Positions 10,816 to 23,287 of a stretch of DNA of 64,000 nt are shown here, one piece after another. Positions within the stretch are counted from its first letter, which is position 1. Each line of letters starts with the position of its first letter. The notes beneath the pieces are model-generated. The model was not told the DNA's origin, searched no databases, and saw only the letters and a program-made list of their open reading frames with translations. Position numbers and translations under genes: made by a program. The stretch comes from Liolophura sinensis (taxonomy: Eukaryota > Mollusca > Polyplacophora > Chitonida > Chitonidae): assembly GCF_032854445.1 (NCBI RefSeq), contig NC_088298.1, positions 7,675,504-7,739,503 on the forward strand. The letters run 5' to 3'.

Positions 10816-12027
10816 CTGCGTGCAGTTTTGCCACAGTATTATGGATCACTCATGGACAGTAGTGTTTAGAGAGTGGTAAGTAACAAATGATATGGAATCC
10901 TGTTCTGGAGATTCGGAAAACGACACAACTGTATGAAACAAAATGTCATAGACTCTAAACTTCCAAGTAAAAGTTTTGCACTTGGTTTTACAATTTAGAA
11001 TTTTAAAAAAATCAATTAAAAGGATTTCATTGGATATTCTTAACAAAGTAATTTGTGAACTTAAAAACTTTTAATATAGATTTAAATCATCCCATAATTC
11101 ACGCCATTCATCAAAGAAAATCCAGCGTAATTATTCTTTGTTGTCGTCTGTGAATATGTTAATAACTGCTTAAAACAAACAAAATAACCTAGTGATATAT
11201 TATCTTGAACCCCGAAAGTGACGTTATATTCACTTTGTAACCAGTTAAAGTATATATTATTCTATGAATGTGAACTTACCAAGAAATTACAGAAAACCGC
11301 CATACCGGGCACTTGTCTATCCTCAAATTGGCACGTATGTCGAAATATAAGATGCGGAGGTGATTGCCAGAACAATACCAGAGGTCCGTGGTTTACCGTA
11401 GGGCACTACGGTTTCCCTTACTCATGAAAATGGCGATTATCGTGTAAGAGAAAAACTTCAATCAAATAAATAAATATTTAAATGACGCACTACTTCGCAG
11501 TAAGTTGTAGGAAATAGGTCCCGTGATTGTGGACTTCCAACGATTCTTCATGGTCATATACGAATGTCAGATGTGAAGCTTTGATTCAACAAAGATTTAT
11601 TTTCATATGGAAGATTTGTAAAAAAAATTGCATCTGGAATGGAACACGTTTTCCTTCTCTATAGAAATCAACCAAAACGCAAGAGAAAGTTGTTTATGAA
11701 TTGGCCAGTCCGATAAGTTTTAAGACTGATGATTTAGCTCTAAGTTGATCCTATATTAACACGAAGGGGAAAGTGAATATTTTAAGTCATGCTTAAATTC
11801 CAAGTTCAAAATGAAAAGGTTCTTCGGCCTCAAAGAACAACTCCCGTCTGCACATCGATGTCTAGGTGAACTGAAAAAGCTACCCTTTATTTCTTAAATC
11901 TTGGATATTTCGCTTCTTTGACACTTTTGTGGGTTTATGCTATTGAACTGAGAAAGCCCCCACACAGAAGTGACAAAATTCTGGGTGGAAACCTGTAGTG
12001 GATGCATTGAGCCTGTTTGAAAAATCC
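10816..12027. other. No gene seen
   Basis: AT-rich unique sequence. At 11385-11475 there is a very degraded family A SINE 3' end (tail CAATCAAATAAATAAATA). Confidence 0.4.
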
Positions 12028-12268
12028 TGGGACAGGTTGTTCAAAATTGGTTCAAGACTTAAACCAGATATACCTTTAAGCCAAGCCTTTAATTTTGTAC
12101 TTAGCCTAAAAAAGTGTGTAACGTTATATTAAATATGAACTGAAACTGCTGCTGTTATACTTTCCCTCTGGAGACTTCCATTGGCTGCCGAGTTTGGCTA
12201 AAAATTTAAATATGAAATATGACATAATACCAGAGTTAGCTAATACACTTTCGAAAAGCTGTGCCCTG
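12028..12268. mobile_element. MITE family 2, copy 1
   Basis: About 240 bp. The left end is TGGGACAGGTTGTTCAAAA and the right end is TTTCGAAAAGCTGTGCCCTG, an imperfect inverse. Internal words such as AAGCCAAGCCTTTAAT, TGCTGCTGTTATACTTT and AAATATGAAATATGACATAA are shared with copies 2 and 3. Confidence 0.8.
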
Positions 12269-13465
12269 TGCTGAAATATTGTTAAAAGCATTACCATAAA
12301 ATCGGCCACGGAAACTGTGAGTGCGATATCTTTATCGGTTTAAAGGACCTGATACGGTAAGGCGGGGAATCGGCCCCAGTGGGAGAAACTGTGCACCACA
12401 AGTCGCAAAACTGAATTTAGCTACTGACGCACTAGTAAGTCTACTTCTTTTTTCCGTTCTGTTTACTTTTCTTTTCCTGTTTCATGACAAGCATTTGACT
12501 TGTAAAGCTCCAAACACGACCTGAGGCGATGTATAGGTCGTAAATCGAAAAATTGTATCCGGCTCCAGTCACACTGAAATATCTTTCTCTTGCATTAGAC
12601 ACTGTAGAATTGTGACAGTCACTTCACCACAAATGTAACTTTGTGAAAAAATTGTTGAGCACGCAGTTATGCACCAGTCAATTCAATAAATATGTAACAA
12701 ATGCAATTTCAGCCTTGTACTTCCTCTACGCATAATATGCTAATGTTAATAGAACAGCCCCGTTTTAGATGTACTCACCCAAGGGCAAATGCACTAAATT
12801 AGCTTGGACAGTATCAGAAAACGCAAGTGCCGGGAAACGGCGGTCGTCTCTTGCGTATAATGCAACCACTGGCTGATTAACTCGGGGCCCGTCTTAGTTA
12901 TGTCATGGCCCGAGATAATCATCTAGTGACAATGTTTTATACATGAGTGTTTCAACAAAAGCGCGAAGCAAAACGTAATTCGATTGGTTTATTATGTCGG
13001 GGTCCGAGATCTTTATGTGGGAATGGTTTTTCCAATGGGTTTTATTCCCTGTTTTCCCAGTGTGAATTTTTCTCTTTTTTTGGAGGGGGGAAGTTGGGGG
13101 GGGGGGGAGGGCTGCTTAAATGAAAAGGAAAACTCCCACTGCAATAGCAGAAAAAATGAAAAACACACAGTTAAAAAAAGGTCATATCCCTTTTACGGCT
13201 CCTTAAAAATACACATATAAAGGTTTCAGTCAAGATAGTTTTTCTGGTTGACGTTGATCTTCATACTGTAAATTAAAAACACAATGCCTCGTTTGAAAGA
13301 ATTGGCATTTCTGATCGAGAGTGGCGGGGTATTACTAGGTAACCATTTCTCTTATGGTCATATAACTTTTATAAAAGTGCTTCGAGAAAGATTTATACTT
13401 CTGGATATTTACAGAATTGTGCTGGATCTTTGAGATTTGCACTTTCTTATCGTACCTCTCTGTGG
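12269..13465. other. No gene seen
   Basis: Unique AT-rich sequence with a G-rich run near 13083-13110. No exon is supported. Confidence 0.4.
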
Positions 13466-13694
13466 CCGATTCTCCGACACACTTATACCACGGCGGCCAG
13501 CATTGTGGTGGAAGGAAACCGGGCAAAGCAAGGGGAAAGCCATGACCATCCGCAGGTTGTGGCAGACCTTCCCATGTACAGCGGGAGAGGAAGCAAGCAT
13601 GAACTGGACTTAACTCACAGAGGCCTTATTCCTGAAAGACTCCTGGGTCATTGCCCGGCGCAGGCGTGCTAACCACCTCTGCCACGGAGACCCC
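13466..13694 (-). mobile_element. SINE family A with head, 3' end lost
   Basis: Reversed body and complete reversed tRNA-like head (gcgtgctaaccacctctgccacggagac). The AT-rich tail is not recognisable. Confidence 0.8.
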
Positions 13695-13972
13695 TCGAAC
13701 ATTTTAGGTCAGCTATGCCCAGCGGTTTTAAAAACATTATACTTTATGAAAAATTAACGATCGAATGTATCGTACTTATACCACACATTTCTCTGTCTCC
13801 GATCGATAAGGTCAAAGCGTTCTTTTTGGTATCGGTTCGTTCTTTCTCTCAGAAGATAACCTTTTGTTAATATGCAAACATTCAGTCAGTTTAAGTTTTC
13901 TATTCTCGACTTTTGACAAGGTTATCTCGAGGGCGTTGCACACACATATATATATCTGCAAAATCCTGGTAT

Positions 13973-14235
13973 GTGGGGCATAGCTCTGTGGTAGAAGTGC
14001 ACGACTCCCAAACGCTAAACCACCGGGTGTGGGTTCAATTACAGCCTTGGACATGGACTTTAGACCCACCAGCTTTCATTGTCTGCTGGCGTCTTAGTGG
14101 CGACAGGTCGACGGCCATTTGCACACAACCTTACGTTGGTTGGAGCCCATTTGCCCTTAGGGTGTGCAAGCGTACGCCACGCATGGAAAGGGTTTACATG
14201 AACGTAGGCCTAAATATTAACTTCAGGTTTAAGTC
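13973..14235 (+). mobile_element. SINE family E (tRNA-headed)
   Basis: A tRNA-like head (GGGCATAGCTCTGTGGTAGA ... GTGTGGGTTCAATTAC) has A- and B-box-like sequences. A GC-richer body follows (GACAGGTCGACGGCCATTTG, GCCCATTTGCCCTTAGGGTG), unlike families A-C. Only one copy is in the window. Confidence 0.55.
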
Positions 14236-14313
14236 TATGTACAATACAAGTCTTGGCTAATTATCTAGTTTCAAAGAATATGTCATCCAGACTGGAAAAA
14301 TATTACAAATATG

Positions 14314-14660
14314 CCTTGTTTGGGGTGTACGGATGTAATACATCAACCAATGGCGACACAGAACTCAAGTCTGGTGATGCAAGTAGTGCAGGAGAAATAT
14401 CACAAGTCGTCTGTGCATGATGTGTATGTAACTATTACATCCACCAATGGCTACACAGGATTCAAGTATGGGGCAACTAGTGTGGGGAAAACCTTACCAG
14501 TCGTCTTTACATGATGTGTACGGATCTATTACACCAACCAGTGACAACACAAGAGTCAAGTCTGGTGTTGCAACTCGTGCGGAGAAAATCTTACATGCCG
14601 TCTTTGCATGATGTGTACGGATCTATTACATCAACCAATGACTACACAGAATTCGCTACT
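14314..14660. repeat. 97-bp tandem repeat, about 3.5 copies
   Basis: Unit starts recur at about 14326, 14423, 14517 and 14614, so the period is 94-97 bp. Each begins TGTACGGAT(C/G)TATTACATC and carries ACCAATG..TACACAG and a CATGATGTG end. Copies have diverged by roughly 15-25% by eye. Confidence 0.85.
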
Positions 14661-14680
14661 CAGTGATTAAAAACCTACCC

Positions 14681-14970
14681 GAGCAGTGTCCCTGTACATT
14701 GTTAAAAGTGATTGCATGTTAAATGTGATGATAACACAACATTGTCAGTAATTCTAGAGCAGTGACGTTTAATAAGTTACAATTAATATCACTGCACATT
14801 TTTTTTACCTAATTCTGCTTAAGCCATTGTGCTAGGGAGCGTGTAATTTGCTACTATCCATACATTTACATGAATAGTTAGAATAAAACCCTAATTGAGG
14901 TAAGTTGACAAGAGGCCGGCTTTTATCGGTTACGTGTGACCATTAATCATCTATCACACTGTCGTCGCTG
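14681..14970 (+). repeat. Dispersed repeat family D, copy next to a LINE relic
   Basis: It shares long runs with 54171-54534: ACCTAATTCTGCTTAAGCCA, ATTTACATGAATAGTTAGA, GAGGTAAGTTGACAAGAGGC, and CTATCACACTGTCGTCG at the end. A shorter piece is at 23288-23380. Its class is unknown. Confidence 0.7.
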
Positions 14971-15039
14971 CTCTGGTTTATCTCTCTATGCTGTACGCCT
15001 GGATTCTTTCTGTAATACTGTGTGGGTAAAAATGGAGAT

Positions 15040-15690
15040 AGCCTTGTCATGGAGGAAAGCTATTGTTATTTCTGTGGCCAAGCCTGGTAAAGGCCCGTCG
15101 CTCCCTGCATCATATCGGTATATTTGCTTTAAAATCAAATCTGTGAAAGATCATAGAAAAATTGATCAGTGCTGCCCTTTTGTTGGATAAAAATAAGACA
15201 TGTTCTCTCCAGAGGAAAAGTGGATTTCTTACCAAAGAAGTATGGTAGATCATGCGGCCACCATCACGAATACACTACTAAATAAGGTAGTACACCTAGT
15301 AAGCCTATAGTATGGTGTGTAGAGGTGCTCTGGATTGAAAATACACATGATTCGGGTTGAGGGAAGAATTTTTTATCTAGCCGCTCCACCCAAGTTTGAA
15401 AGACCTGTCATGATGAAAAATGTGACCTCACAGGGAAGTGTTTTATTCCCAAACCAGTTCAAAATAACAATTAATGATCTTCTATCTGATTCTTAATCTT
15501 AAGTTAGGCTGCTCGTTGTTCGCAGATGATAAGGCCATAGGCTACAATTGCAAGAATTTATAGGTTACTTAGAAGTATGTACAGCAGAGCCTGAACGATA
15601 TTGTTCATCGGAGTAAGATGTGGGGTTTTAAGTGCTCCGCTGTTAAATCAGAAGTTGTAATTTCCACTAGAAGGCAGACACAGTCTCCTA
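15040..15690 (+). pseudogene. Reverse transcriptase relic of an I/Jockey-type LINE
   Basis: Broken coding sequence in several frames. In order I can read WRKAIVISVAKPGKGPS with a following YR (the finger region, usually PKPGK..YRPI) near 15046-15120. Next comes QGSVLFPNQFKITINDLL near 15432-15480 (usually PQGSVLSPLLFNIFINDL). Then GCSLFADDKAI at 15507-15539, the catalytic F/Y-A-D-D box. Last is SLNDIVHRSKMWGFKCSAVK (usually ...W...WGF.. N..KS) with TRRQT near 15594-15690. Frameshifts and stops show that it is dead. It resembles the LINE at the right edge of the window, on the opposite strand. Confidence 0.85.
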
Positions 15691-15717
15691 CAGTAATGTT
15701 TCTTCATGAATAAATTT

Positions 15718-15768
15718 TTAATTAATTTATTTATTCATTTGATTTGGGATTTGCGCCGTGTTCAAGAC
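15718..15768 (-). mobile_element. SINE family A 3' fragment
   Basis: Only the reversed tail and about 25 bp of degraded 3' segment (GATTTGCGCCGTGTTCAAGA). Confidence 0.5.
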
Positions 15769-15969
15769 CAGATTCTGCCTTAAAACCGGTAACGGATCCT
15801 GACTAAGGTTTTTAAGCTTTAGCCAATTTTATTATTAAATGTCGTAGATTTTAACATGTCATTCCTTCTTGGTTTTATCTGCATGTTGTTGTTGTCTACA
15901 TGATGTTCTAACCACCATTATGTTCTTCGCTAAATGGTTTCCTTACCTGCATGCTGGTGTTGGCTGCAT

Positions 15970-16448
15970 GATGTTTCTAGCTGCTTGGTGTTTTTATCTG
16001 TTTGATATTTCTATTAATGTTTTTATCCGTTTGATGCTTCTATCTACTTGATGTTTTTATCTATTTGATGTTTCTATCTACTTGATGATTTTATCCGTTT
16101 GATGCTTCTATCTACTTGATGTTTTTATCTGCTTAATGTTTCTATCTACTTGATGTTTTTATCTATTTGATGTTTCTATCTACTTGATGTTTTTATCTGT
16201 TTGATGTTTCTATCTACTTGATGTTTTTATCTGCTTGATGTTTCTAGCTGCTTGATGTTTTTATCTGTTTTATGTTTCTATCTACTTGGTGTTTTTATCT
16301 GTTTTATGTTTCTATCTACTTGATGTTTTTATCTGCTTAATGCTTCTATCTACTTGCTGTTTTTATCTGTTTGATGTTTCTGTCTAGTTGGTGTTTTTAT
16401 CTGTTTTATGTTTCTATCTACTTGATGTTTTTATTTGTTTGCTATTTT
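15970..16448. repeat. 34-bp minisatellite (two 17-mers), about 14 copies
   Basis: The unit alternates two related 17-mers, GATGTTTCTATCTACTT and GATGTTTTTATCTGTTT, for about 480 bp. Less regular copies extend left to about 15872. Confidence 0.9.
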
Positions 16449-16747
16449 AGCTTTGTGCATGGTATTCCTGTCTATGTGATTGTGTGACAGCATATATAAT
16501 TTTTTGGAGCATGTATATCAGAAGTGTGTCACCTTATATTTTTTCTAAATTTAATGCACATTTAGTTTACGCGCACATCATTGGCTAGAATGGAGACGTT
16601 TTTAAAAAGCAATCATTTTTCTCATCACCCTGTAATACACGAGTATTAGGTTACCAGTTTGCCCACAAAACCTCATCATAAAGACAGGAACGAACAATAG
16701 CTTGGACCCGATTTACTTGTTGAGACGGGAAGGGTTTCGAATTACGG

Positions 16748-16954
16748 CGCCTGACCTAGGAGCCTCTCACCAACGCGGACGTTGTGAGTTCAGCTCTAGC
16801 TCATGATGGTTTCCTCACTGGCCATACGGGGGAAGGTTTGATAGCGGGTTTCCTCCCACCATTATCCTGAAATATATCCTGAAATCCATTATATCGATTA
16901 AGTGAAATATTCTTGAGAAAAGCCGTAAAAAACAATCGAATAAATAAATAAATA
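16748..16954 (+). mobile_element. SINE family A, degraded
   Basis: GAGCCTCTCACCAACGCGG, TTTCCTCCCACCATTATCC and a tail at CAATCGAATAAATAAATAAA. The middle has an internal partial duplication (ATATATCCTGAAATCCATTA). Confidence 0.75.
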
Positions 16955-17109
16955 TATTGCAAATGCCCTTTTCGATACAAGCATTGACCACACCCATTTC
17001 AAATGCTCTCTGGGTTAACGCTACTGAATCATCGTGTTATGCTTCCCCAGAAAATTTAAACCGATCATATGTTCCAACAGTACACCAACTACATATATAA
17101 ACGCTAACA

Positions 17110-17369
17110 CGGGTCGGGTCACACCAAAGATTTTAAAAATGGTACTAGTTGCTGCCTCGCTTAGCGTTCAGCACTCATGGGTTAGAGCAAGGAAACAGGA
17201 CTTGTTGATCCAGTGTCAGTATAATGTGACTAGGTGAGGTGTCATGTCTGGTGTCTTCGGCTTGATGCTTCAGTCGGGGCAGCAATTTGGCGACTCGCCC
17301 TGCCACAAGAAGATGCATTATATGTACACACACAATAACTCTTCGTCGTCACATGATTGAAAAATTGTT
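17110..17369 (+). mobile_element. SINE family B, body and 3' part
   Basis: GGTCGGGTCACACCAAAGAT, CAGTATAATGTGACTAGGTG and GGTGTCTTCGGCTTGATGC match the copy at 6235-6540. The tRNA-like head is truncated. A 30-bp tandem array directly follows its 3' end. Confidence 0.8.
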
Positions 17370-17527
17370 GTACCACATAAACACCATCCCATATTAGACC
17401 TACTGGATAAATGCAATCCCATATTAGACGTACCGGATAAAGACAATCCCATATTAGACGTACCGGATAAATGCAATCGCATATTAGACGTACCGGATAA
17501 ATGCAATCCCATAGTAGACGTACCGGA
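17370..17527. repeat. 30-bp tandem repeat, five copies
   Basis: Units begin at 17370, 17400, 17430, 17460 and 17490, each GTACCGGATAAATGCAATCC followed by CATATTAGAC, with few changes. A 7-nt partial unit follows. Copies 2-5 differ from each other at only a few positions. Confidence 0.95.
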
Positions 17528-17696
17528 AGATATTAAAACAACATATTTCTTTCCAGGTACGCTATATTTCATTCAGTTTGTAGAATTCAACAAATCGACC
17601 CTATTTGGACCTATATGAAATAACGTTGGAGTCAAAATTCGTTTTCTGTTAAAAAGTGAGATTTTGGGCCTATCTACTGAATACACACTTGAAAGG

Positions 17697-17890
17697 GGGC
17701 GTCCGTACTGACCCAGGAGCCTGTCACCAATGCGGTCGATGTCATGTTGGCTTCCTTTCCGGAGGTAAGCGCGAAGATGAGCTTCTCTCGGGTTCTGCAT
17801 ACATTTCCTCCTTTCATAACGCTGGCAACCGTAGTATAAGTGAAATATTTCTCAGTGCAACGTAAACACAAATCAAATAAATGAATAAAA
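17697..17890 (+). mobile_element. SINE family A, 5'-truncated
   Basis: GACCCAGGAGCCTGTCACCA through CTGGCAACCGTAGTATAAGT to the tail AAATCAAATAAATGAATAAA. Confidence 0.8.
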
Positions 17891-18459
17891 AACCACCTTT
17901 GATAGGGTTGTTAACAACCTATCGGAATGACATGGTGTCAGTCTACTCCATCTAATCTTTCTTAGAAGTATTTGTTTGCACTAAAAAATTAAATGTGTTT
18001 GTGCTTAAGTGAATCGGCTACAAAAACAGCACGCATGTTTCAGTTTCCAGGCGCCGGTGTACAGCGGGCAAATCACACAGCTCTGGCATGCTGCGCTGAG
18101 TTCCATGGGAGAACAGACGCTTGTTTGTCATGTTTAACCGTGCCAGTCCATTATAAAATCATCATTTCGATGTCATACTGATTATGGCATAGTTTGCTGT
18201 AATTTTCCCATGTTACAGGTATACCTGTCAAGTGTATATATTTTTTTCTCAGGTTGCTGTATCCCCCTTCCTCTTTACCTCTGCCCCCTGTATAAACCCA
18301 CGCACCCACCCCACCCCATAGCTAACGCTATTATGTGTCAATACAAACTTGCTAACCGTCTGTTCCGAAACTATTTAACTTCTGTTTACATTGTAGCATC
18401 AATCTGAAAGATCTAGACTACTGAGTCACATCACCCATGATTTATTATGTGTATATATA

Positions 18460-18705
18460 CAGGACCCAGGTGTTCAAAACTGTTTGAAGACTTAACCACA
18501 AATTAAACTCTAAGCCAAGTCTTCAATGTTGTACTTAATCCACAAATAATTGCATAACTGTGTATTAAATATGCACTAAATCTGCTGCTGTTATATTTGG
18601 ACTTTGGACAACTGTATTAGCTGCTGAATTTGGCTTTAATCCTAAATACGAAATATGACTTAATGCCACCATTAGTTAATACACTTTTGAACAACTATGC
18701 CCAGG
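18460..18705. mobile_element. MITE family 2, copy 2
   Basis: The left end is GACCCAGGTGTTCAAAACTG and the right end is TTTTGAACAACTATGCCCAG, the clearest inverted termini of the three copies. Confidence 0.85.
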
Positions 18706-18770
18706 TGTTTACAAGCTTTTGCTTGTGATTAATAATCATTATGGGGTCTTCCTAGGCGATCACAATAATT

Positions 18771-18975
18771 CTGGGGTCTCCCATCAATGCGATTCCTGGG
18801 AGTTCAAGTCCAGCTCATGCTGACCTCCTTTACGTGGTAAGGCCTGACAGCAACTGCAGATGATCGTGGGTTTTCCCCAGGCTCTGCCCTATTCCTCCCA
18901 CCATATCCTAAAACATACTGAAAGGTTAAAGAATTACAGCGTAAGGAAAATATTAACTGCGTAAAACAAATAAAT
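18771..18975 (+). mobile_element. SINE family A, degraded
   Basis: GAGTTCAAGTCCAGCTCATG (B-box region) and CCTCCCACCATATCC, with a rearranged 3' end and a short AAACAAATAAATG tail. Confidence 0.75.
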
Positions 18976-19646
18976 GCAATCACTCTCGTGTTGTAACCAT
19001 TCCTCACAGATTTTTAAGTACGACGTGACGTCCTCAAAGTGGGCGGAGTCCACGATAAACTTTGCTCCACTCCAAAGGGGCCGACTTCAAACTACATCTG
19101 AGCCTAAGAGAAGAAGGATTGGACGGGAAGAGCTAAGGGCAACTCTGATCTAATACTCGTCATTTTCTTAACCTCGTGGTAACTGAGGGTGTGTTTTAAA
19201 CAGGTAAATGTGTAATGTCATCAGTACCTTATAATTGCTCCGCTTATTTTGTAATCAGATTTTTGGCTGAAGCCAAAATATTATCATTGTCACTTGGATT
19301 AAAAAAGGACAATTTACATCCCATTTGTGATGCCGGGTATGTTTCTGTCTTAATTGAAGTAATGGTCTGTGTGGTATAGCGTAAATACGCCATTCTGGAG
19401 AATTTTTGGCAAAAAGTCGATCAGCTCAAATCCAATCGAATTACTGTTGTCAGTTTAGAGTAGCCCGACTAATTCCCTTTCACAAAATACCAGGCTCGTC
19501 TGTGTATGTGTTACCGTTAAAAACACTAAAGTTCATAAAATATATAATGCGACCCGTTTTATGACTTGTTTATAGCCCAGGTAACACTATAAATATAGCA
19601 CAGGTACGAAGAAAATGAGCTAGTCTTGGTAATTAAAGAAAATTTG

Positions 19647-19854
19647 ATTAGATTACCAAATCTGCATTCTTTTACCTATGTTTTTTAATTTCATTTTTGT
19701 CTTGTCAAAGAAGATTTTTTTATATAATTCATTGCTTCACCTGTTTTGTCATTAGATTACCAAATCTGCATTCTTTTACCAAAGTCGTTTAATTTCATTT
19801 TTGTCTTGTCAAAGAATATTTTTTATATAATTCATTGTTTCACCAGTTTTGTCA
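19647..19854. repeat. 104-bp direct duplication
   Basis: ATTAGATTACCAAATCTGCA recurs at 19647 and 19751, and the two 104-bp copies are over 90% identical by eye. Confidence 0.9.
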
Positions 19855-20444
19855 GTGTGTTGTTTATTTTAGATAAAATAAATTATCAGACTGCTCTCTC
19901 TGGCATATTCTCCTATCTGTATATGGTATTCAAAATATCATCGGCAGGCATTAGTTTTGAACTTCTGCACATTTTGTTTATTGTAGGACCTCCAGGATGT
20001 TTCTCCTATGAGGATAATGCGAACCCTGTCCTATTTTCAGGTTCTTGTGTCTTGAGTCTTCTTGAGAAAGGTAAACTTAAATGTTTTTTAAAGAAGTTTG
20101 GAATTCTTTGTCACGCTTGCTCAGCTAGGTAAAATATTACCACAGCCACAAGTTCCGTATTTCATTGTGGAAATAAAATCTCACATCATTCTTACATGCT
20201 TTCAGACACATTCCTACATATTTTAGGTCGTGTTCCTATTTTGAGGGGTTTCACCCTGTCAGAAGGCCCTGGTCACTGCGATAAGAATAACTTTGTTTGA
20301 CCAAAGAAATAAACTCTGCAAAAAAAAAAAATTGGTCGAAAGGTGTACAACAAGCAGCCAAAAGCATTGGGGTAAAAAATCCTTGGTCAAAGAAAAACAG
20401 GCAGGCCAGTGGAAAAGAATATGGTCAGCGGTTAATATTTAGTC

Positions 20445-20682
20445 CCCAGGGTCCCATAGTTCACAACTGTTTTAAGACCAAATACCAGATTTAACTTTCA
20501 GGCCAAGCCTACAACTTTGTGTTTAGCCCAAATATAATTATGTAACAGCATATTAAAAATAAACTAAATCTGCTATTGTTATACTTTGGCTTTGGACAAC
20601 TGCATTGGCTGCTAAGTTTACCTAAAATCTTAAATATAAAATAATCACTAGTACTAATACGCCATCGAACAAGTGAGCCCTG
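20445..20682. mobile_element. MITE family 2, copy 3
   Basis: It has the same internal sequence as copies 1 and 2 (GGCCAAGCCTACAACTTTGT, TGGACAACTGCATTGGCTGC). The termini are more degraded (GGGTCCCATAGTTCACAAC and CATCGAACAAGTGAGCCCTG). Confidence 0.8.
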
Positions 20683-21327
20683 CACATTTTATTTATACAG
20701 AAAACCTTGGTCAGCACTCTTATTGTTCACACAATAATAGAGTCTAAATTAAAAAATAGAATCACAACTTTGTAGTCACATAGGCAAAGTTGTCCATATA
20801 CTTCGAATAGAAAATGGAACTACATTTGGAGCCACATATTGTTTTGGTTGGACAATTACACATAAAAAAGCATCATTCACTTATTAAAAAGAGGCTTTGA
20901 TGGCTTGACATGTAGGACTAAACATGATCCAGTGAAGACATTACAAATACCATTACAAGTGAAATTCTACAAAATATGTAACAGTATTGAAGGATCAACG
21001 TGTATGGATGCTAGTCATTCAGCACATATACCTTTATTATCATCTGTGGTCACATTTTGGTGATTTCAGTTTGAGACCACTTAACTGCCATGCAAATATA
21101 CACATGTAGGATTACTCTTGGTGTCGCATTTGCAGGGGTTAATAATGTGAGAGCAAATCAGCAGTGTCAAAAAGGTAAACGCGAGTCAGTTGCTCTCTCT
21201 GAGCCAATAAATGGCTGGTTGTAGCCCACGTGACACTATAAGCTCTGTTTTGTTTGGTTAACTGTTACTGGGTGTTATAGTAAACTATTATGGCTTTGGA
21301 GTCTTTTCATTTACCTGTCATGCTAAT
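20683..21327. other. No gene seen
   Basis: AT-rich unique sequence without exon or repeat that I can name. Confidence 0.4.
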
Positions 21328-21900
21328 ATATACTGAACAAAAAACAAAACAAAACCAAAACTTCAAATTATTTGGAGATATGTTTTGGAGATATGGATTA
21401 TACTGAAAATCGGTAGCACAAAGTATTTAATATGGGCGAATCCCATAAAAGCCAGGTCAACTTAGACGCACCCGACCCATTTTAACTGTGGTGAACCAAG
21501 TGGGATGAATGCTGCACGTGATTTTGTGAAACGCTATCCTGCACTTCTACGAGGTCACGTTACCACAATTTCATGTGGCTGAGCACCAAGACGTGTGCAG
21601 AATTTGACAGTGATAAGAAAAAACACGCTAACAATCCTTGAGAAATAAACAGGTCTCATACCACGCCTTACAAATGTTGAACATGAACGTGCAGTTGATA
21701 TGATCCTGTGGTTGGCCAGTCTACTGTGGCTGTTGCACGTGCCATGAGATGCAGTAGACAGACAGTTCACGATCTGAGGACACGTGTGCATCAAACGGGT
21801 ACGACATGGACGGCCCCATATAATGACACATGCCCAGGACAATCAAATTTGGCCACGTCATTTACGTATTCGCTTTGCGACCGCAATGTCAACCAGTAAC
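21328..21900 (+). pseudogene. Broken Tc1/mariner-type transposon, 5' half
   Basis: The left end TATACTGAACAAAAAACAAAA looks like a Tc1-type terminal sequence. The transposase relic begins with the helix-turn-helix region: VGQSTVAVARAMRCSRQTVH near 21708, then RVHQTGTTW near 21787 (the typical RxxxTGTTxDRPR linker). After a frame change, QDNQIWPRHLRIRFATA runs from about 21837 (typical QDRxIRxxHLRxRFxTA). The DDE catalytic domain and the right terminus are absent. The element is truncated, frameshifted and certainly inactive. Confidence 0.8.
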
Positions 21901-22018
21901 GTACTGTTTAGGGGTCGCGTAACTGCCTAGACCTTGCCAAACATGCGAAACTGCCCATCTTTGTGCCCGACGTCCTTACGTTGGGCCGAGAATGACACGT
22001 AACCATAATAAACTTATA

Positions 22019-22140
22019 CCCTGGGCACAATTTCAGCTGGTCCGTTTTGGGAGCTGTAGATCCAGGGTCAATCCTGCATCGAGTCACACCTAAGACTTTG
22101 AAAGAAAAAGTTGTAACTTCCTGCCTTGCTGCTGTGAAAA
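22019..22140 (+). mobile_element. SINE family B, 5' head only
   Basis: A tRNA-like head (CAGCTGGTCCGTTTTGGGAG, then GATCCAGGGTCAATCC) continues into CGAGTCACACCTAAGACTTT. It is cut off before the body. Confidence 0.65.
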
Positions 22141-23287
22141 ATTCGGGTAGAAAAATTAAAAAGGGAATCAAACTATTTTCCTGGATAGTGTTTAATGGTC
22201 TTTCATCTGATAAATACATTCTTTGATTGTTTTCTTTGCCTTAATGTCTAATCCTGTGTTAGTGTACGCACATTACTTCAACAAACCAGATTTATCCAAC
22301 AGCAACACACTTTGCTCTAAAGGGGTATGTTTGAAACATAAAGTAGCACTTTTGAAATTTATTTATTTGCTCATTATAGGTGTTTTCTATGCTGTCTTCG
22401 ATCGTTGATGAGTCCTTTAAGATAGTGCCTGTCGGTACGCATAGACGTCTAAGCTGTCAATTTAAGGTAGATTTCCCCATGCATGGTCACTGGTAACTCC
22501 ACTCGAGCATATATCTATCCGAATTTGGAAAATCTCCAACAACAAATGCCATGTTTGAATATATATTGCTCACAGCGCGCGAAACCATAGAAGGGCACCG
22601 GGGTAAACAACGAAATAAGTGTAAGGACGGCTGTGGGCTGGGATGCGGGGAGTCCGTCATCTTTACCCCCCAAGACATACCACTCCCAGCGATATGGACT
22701 GGGACAAATCAACAACTTCACAGCTGCTAACTGCATTACGGAATATTGAGAGCACAGTCATGCCAATTCATGAAAACATTCAGCTGGAATAATACAGAAA
22801 TAAAACACATAATGAAAATTCATAACAGGGAACACAAAGATGTAAAACAAATGAGCAAATGAATATGTTAGAGAGCATGGAAACAGAGAAGATGAGAATG
22901 TGAGAAATTAGGACTTGGTAACACCTTAAAACAGATTCAAGTGCTGACATTCCTAACCGGCTACGTGTCTCTCGTCCCGTCGTAGCCAAATTTTTCTGTA
23001 GACAGTAAACATCCAGGGTTATCATGACAGCCAATGAGGCCACCTGAAGGTTAAAAGCCTTTCGTAACGGAGAATCTAGCGCAACAGGCCATAAGAGAGG
23101 GAAAAGCGACTTTAGCTTGTCATGACAAATGACCAGTTGTATGTGGATTGCAAATTTACAAGCGGAATTTCTAACTTTCTGGACTAAAGACTTTGCGCAG
23201 CTTTGATATAGAGCTTCCTTGGTGACAATTCCGTTTTCCGTGTGAATGTATTAACGATGCTATGACACATGACCTTGAGTAGTGACT
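22141..23287. other. No gene seen
   Basis: Unique sequence. A possible family A SINE tail fragment (minus) is at 22357-22400. No supported exon. Confidence 0.4.
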
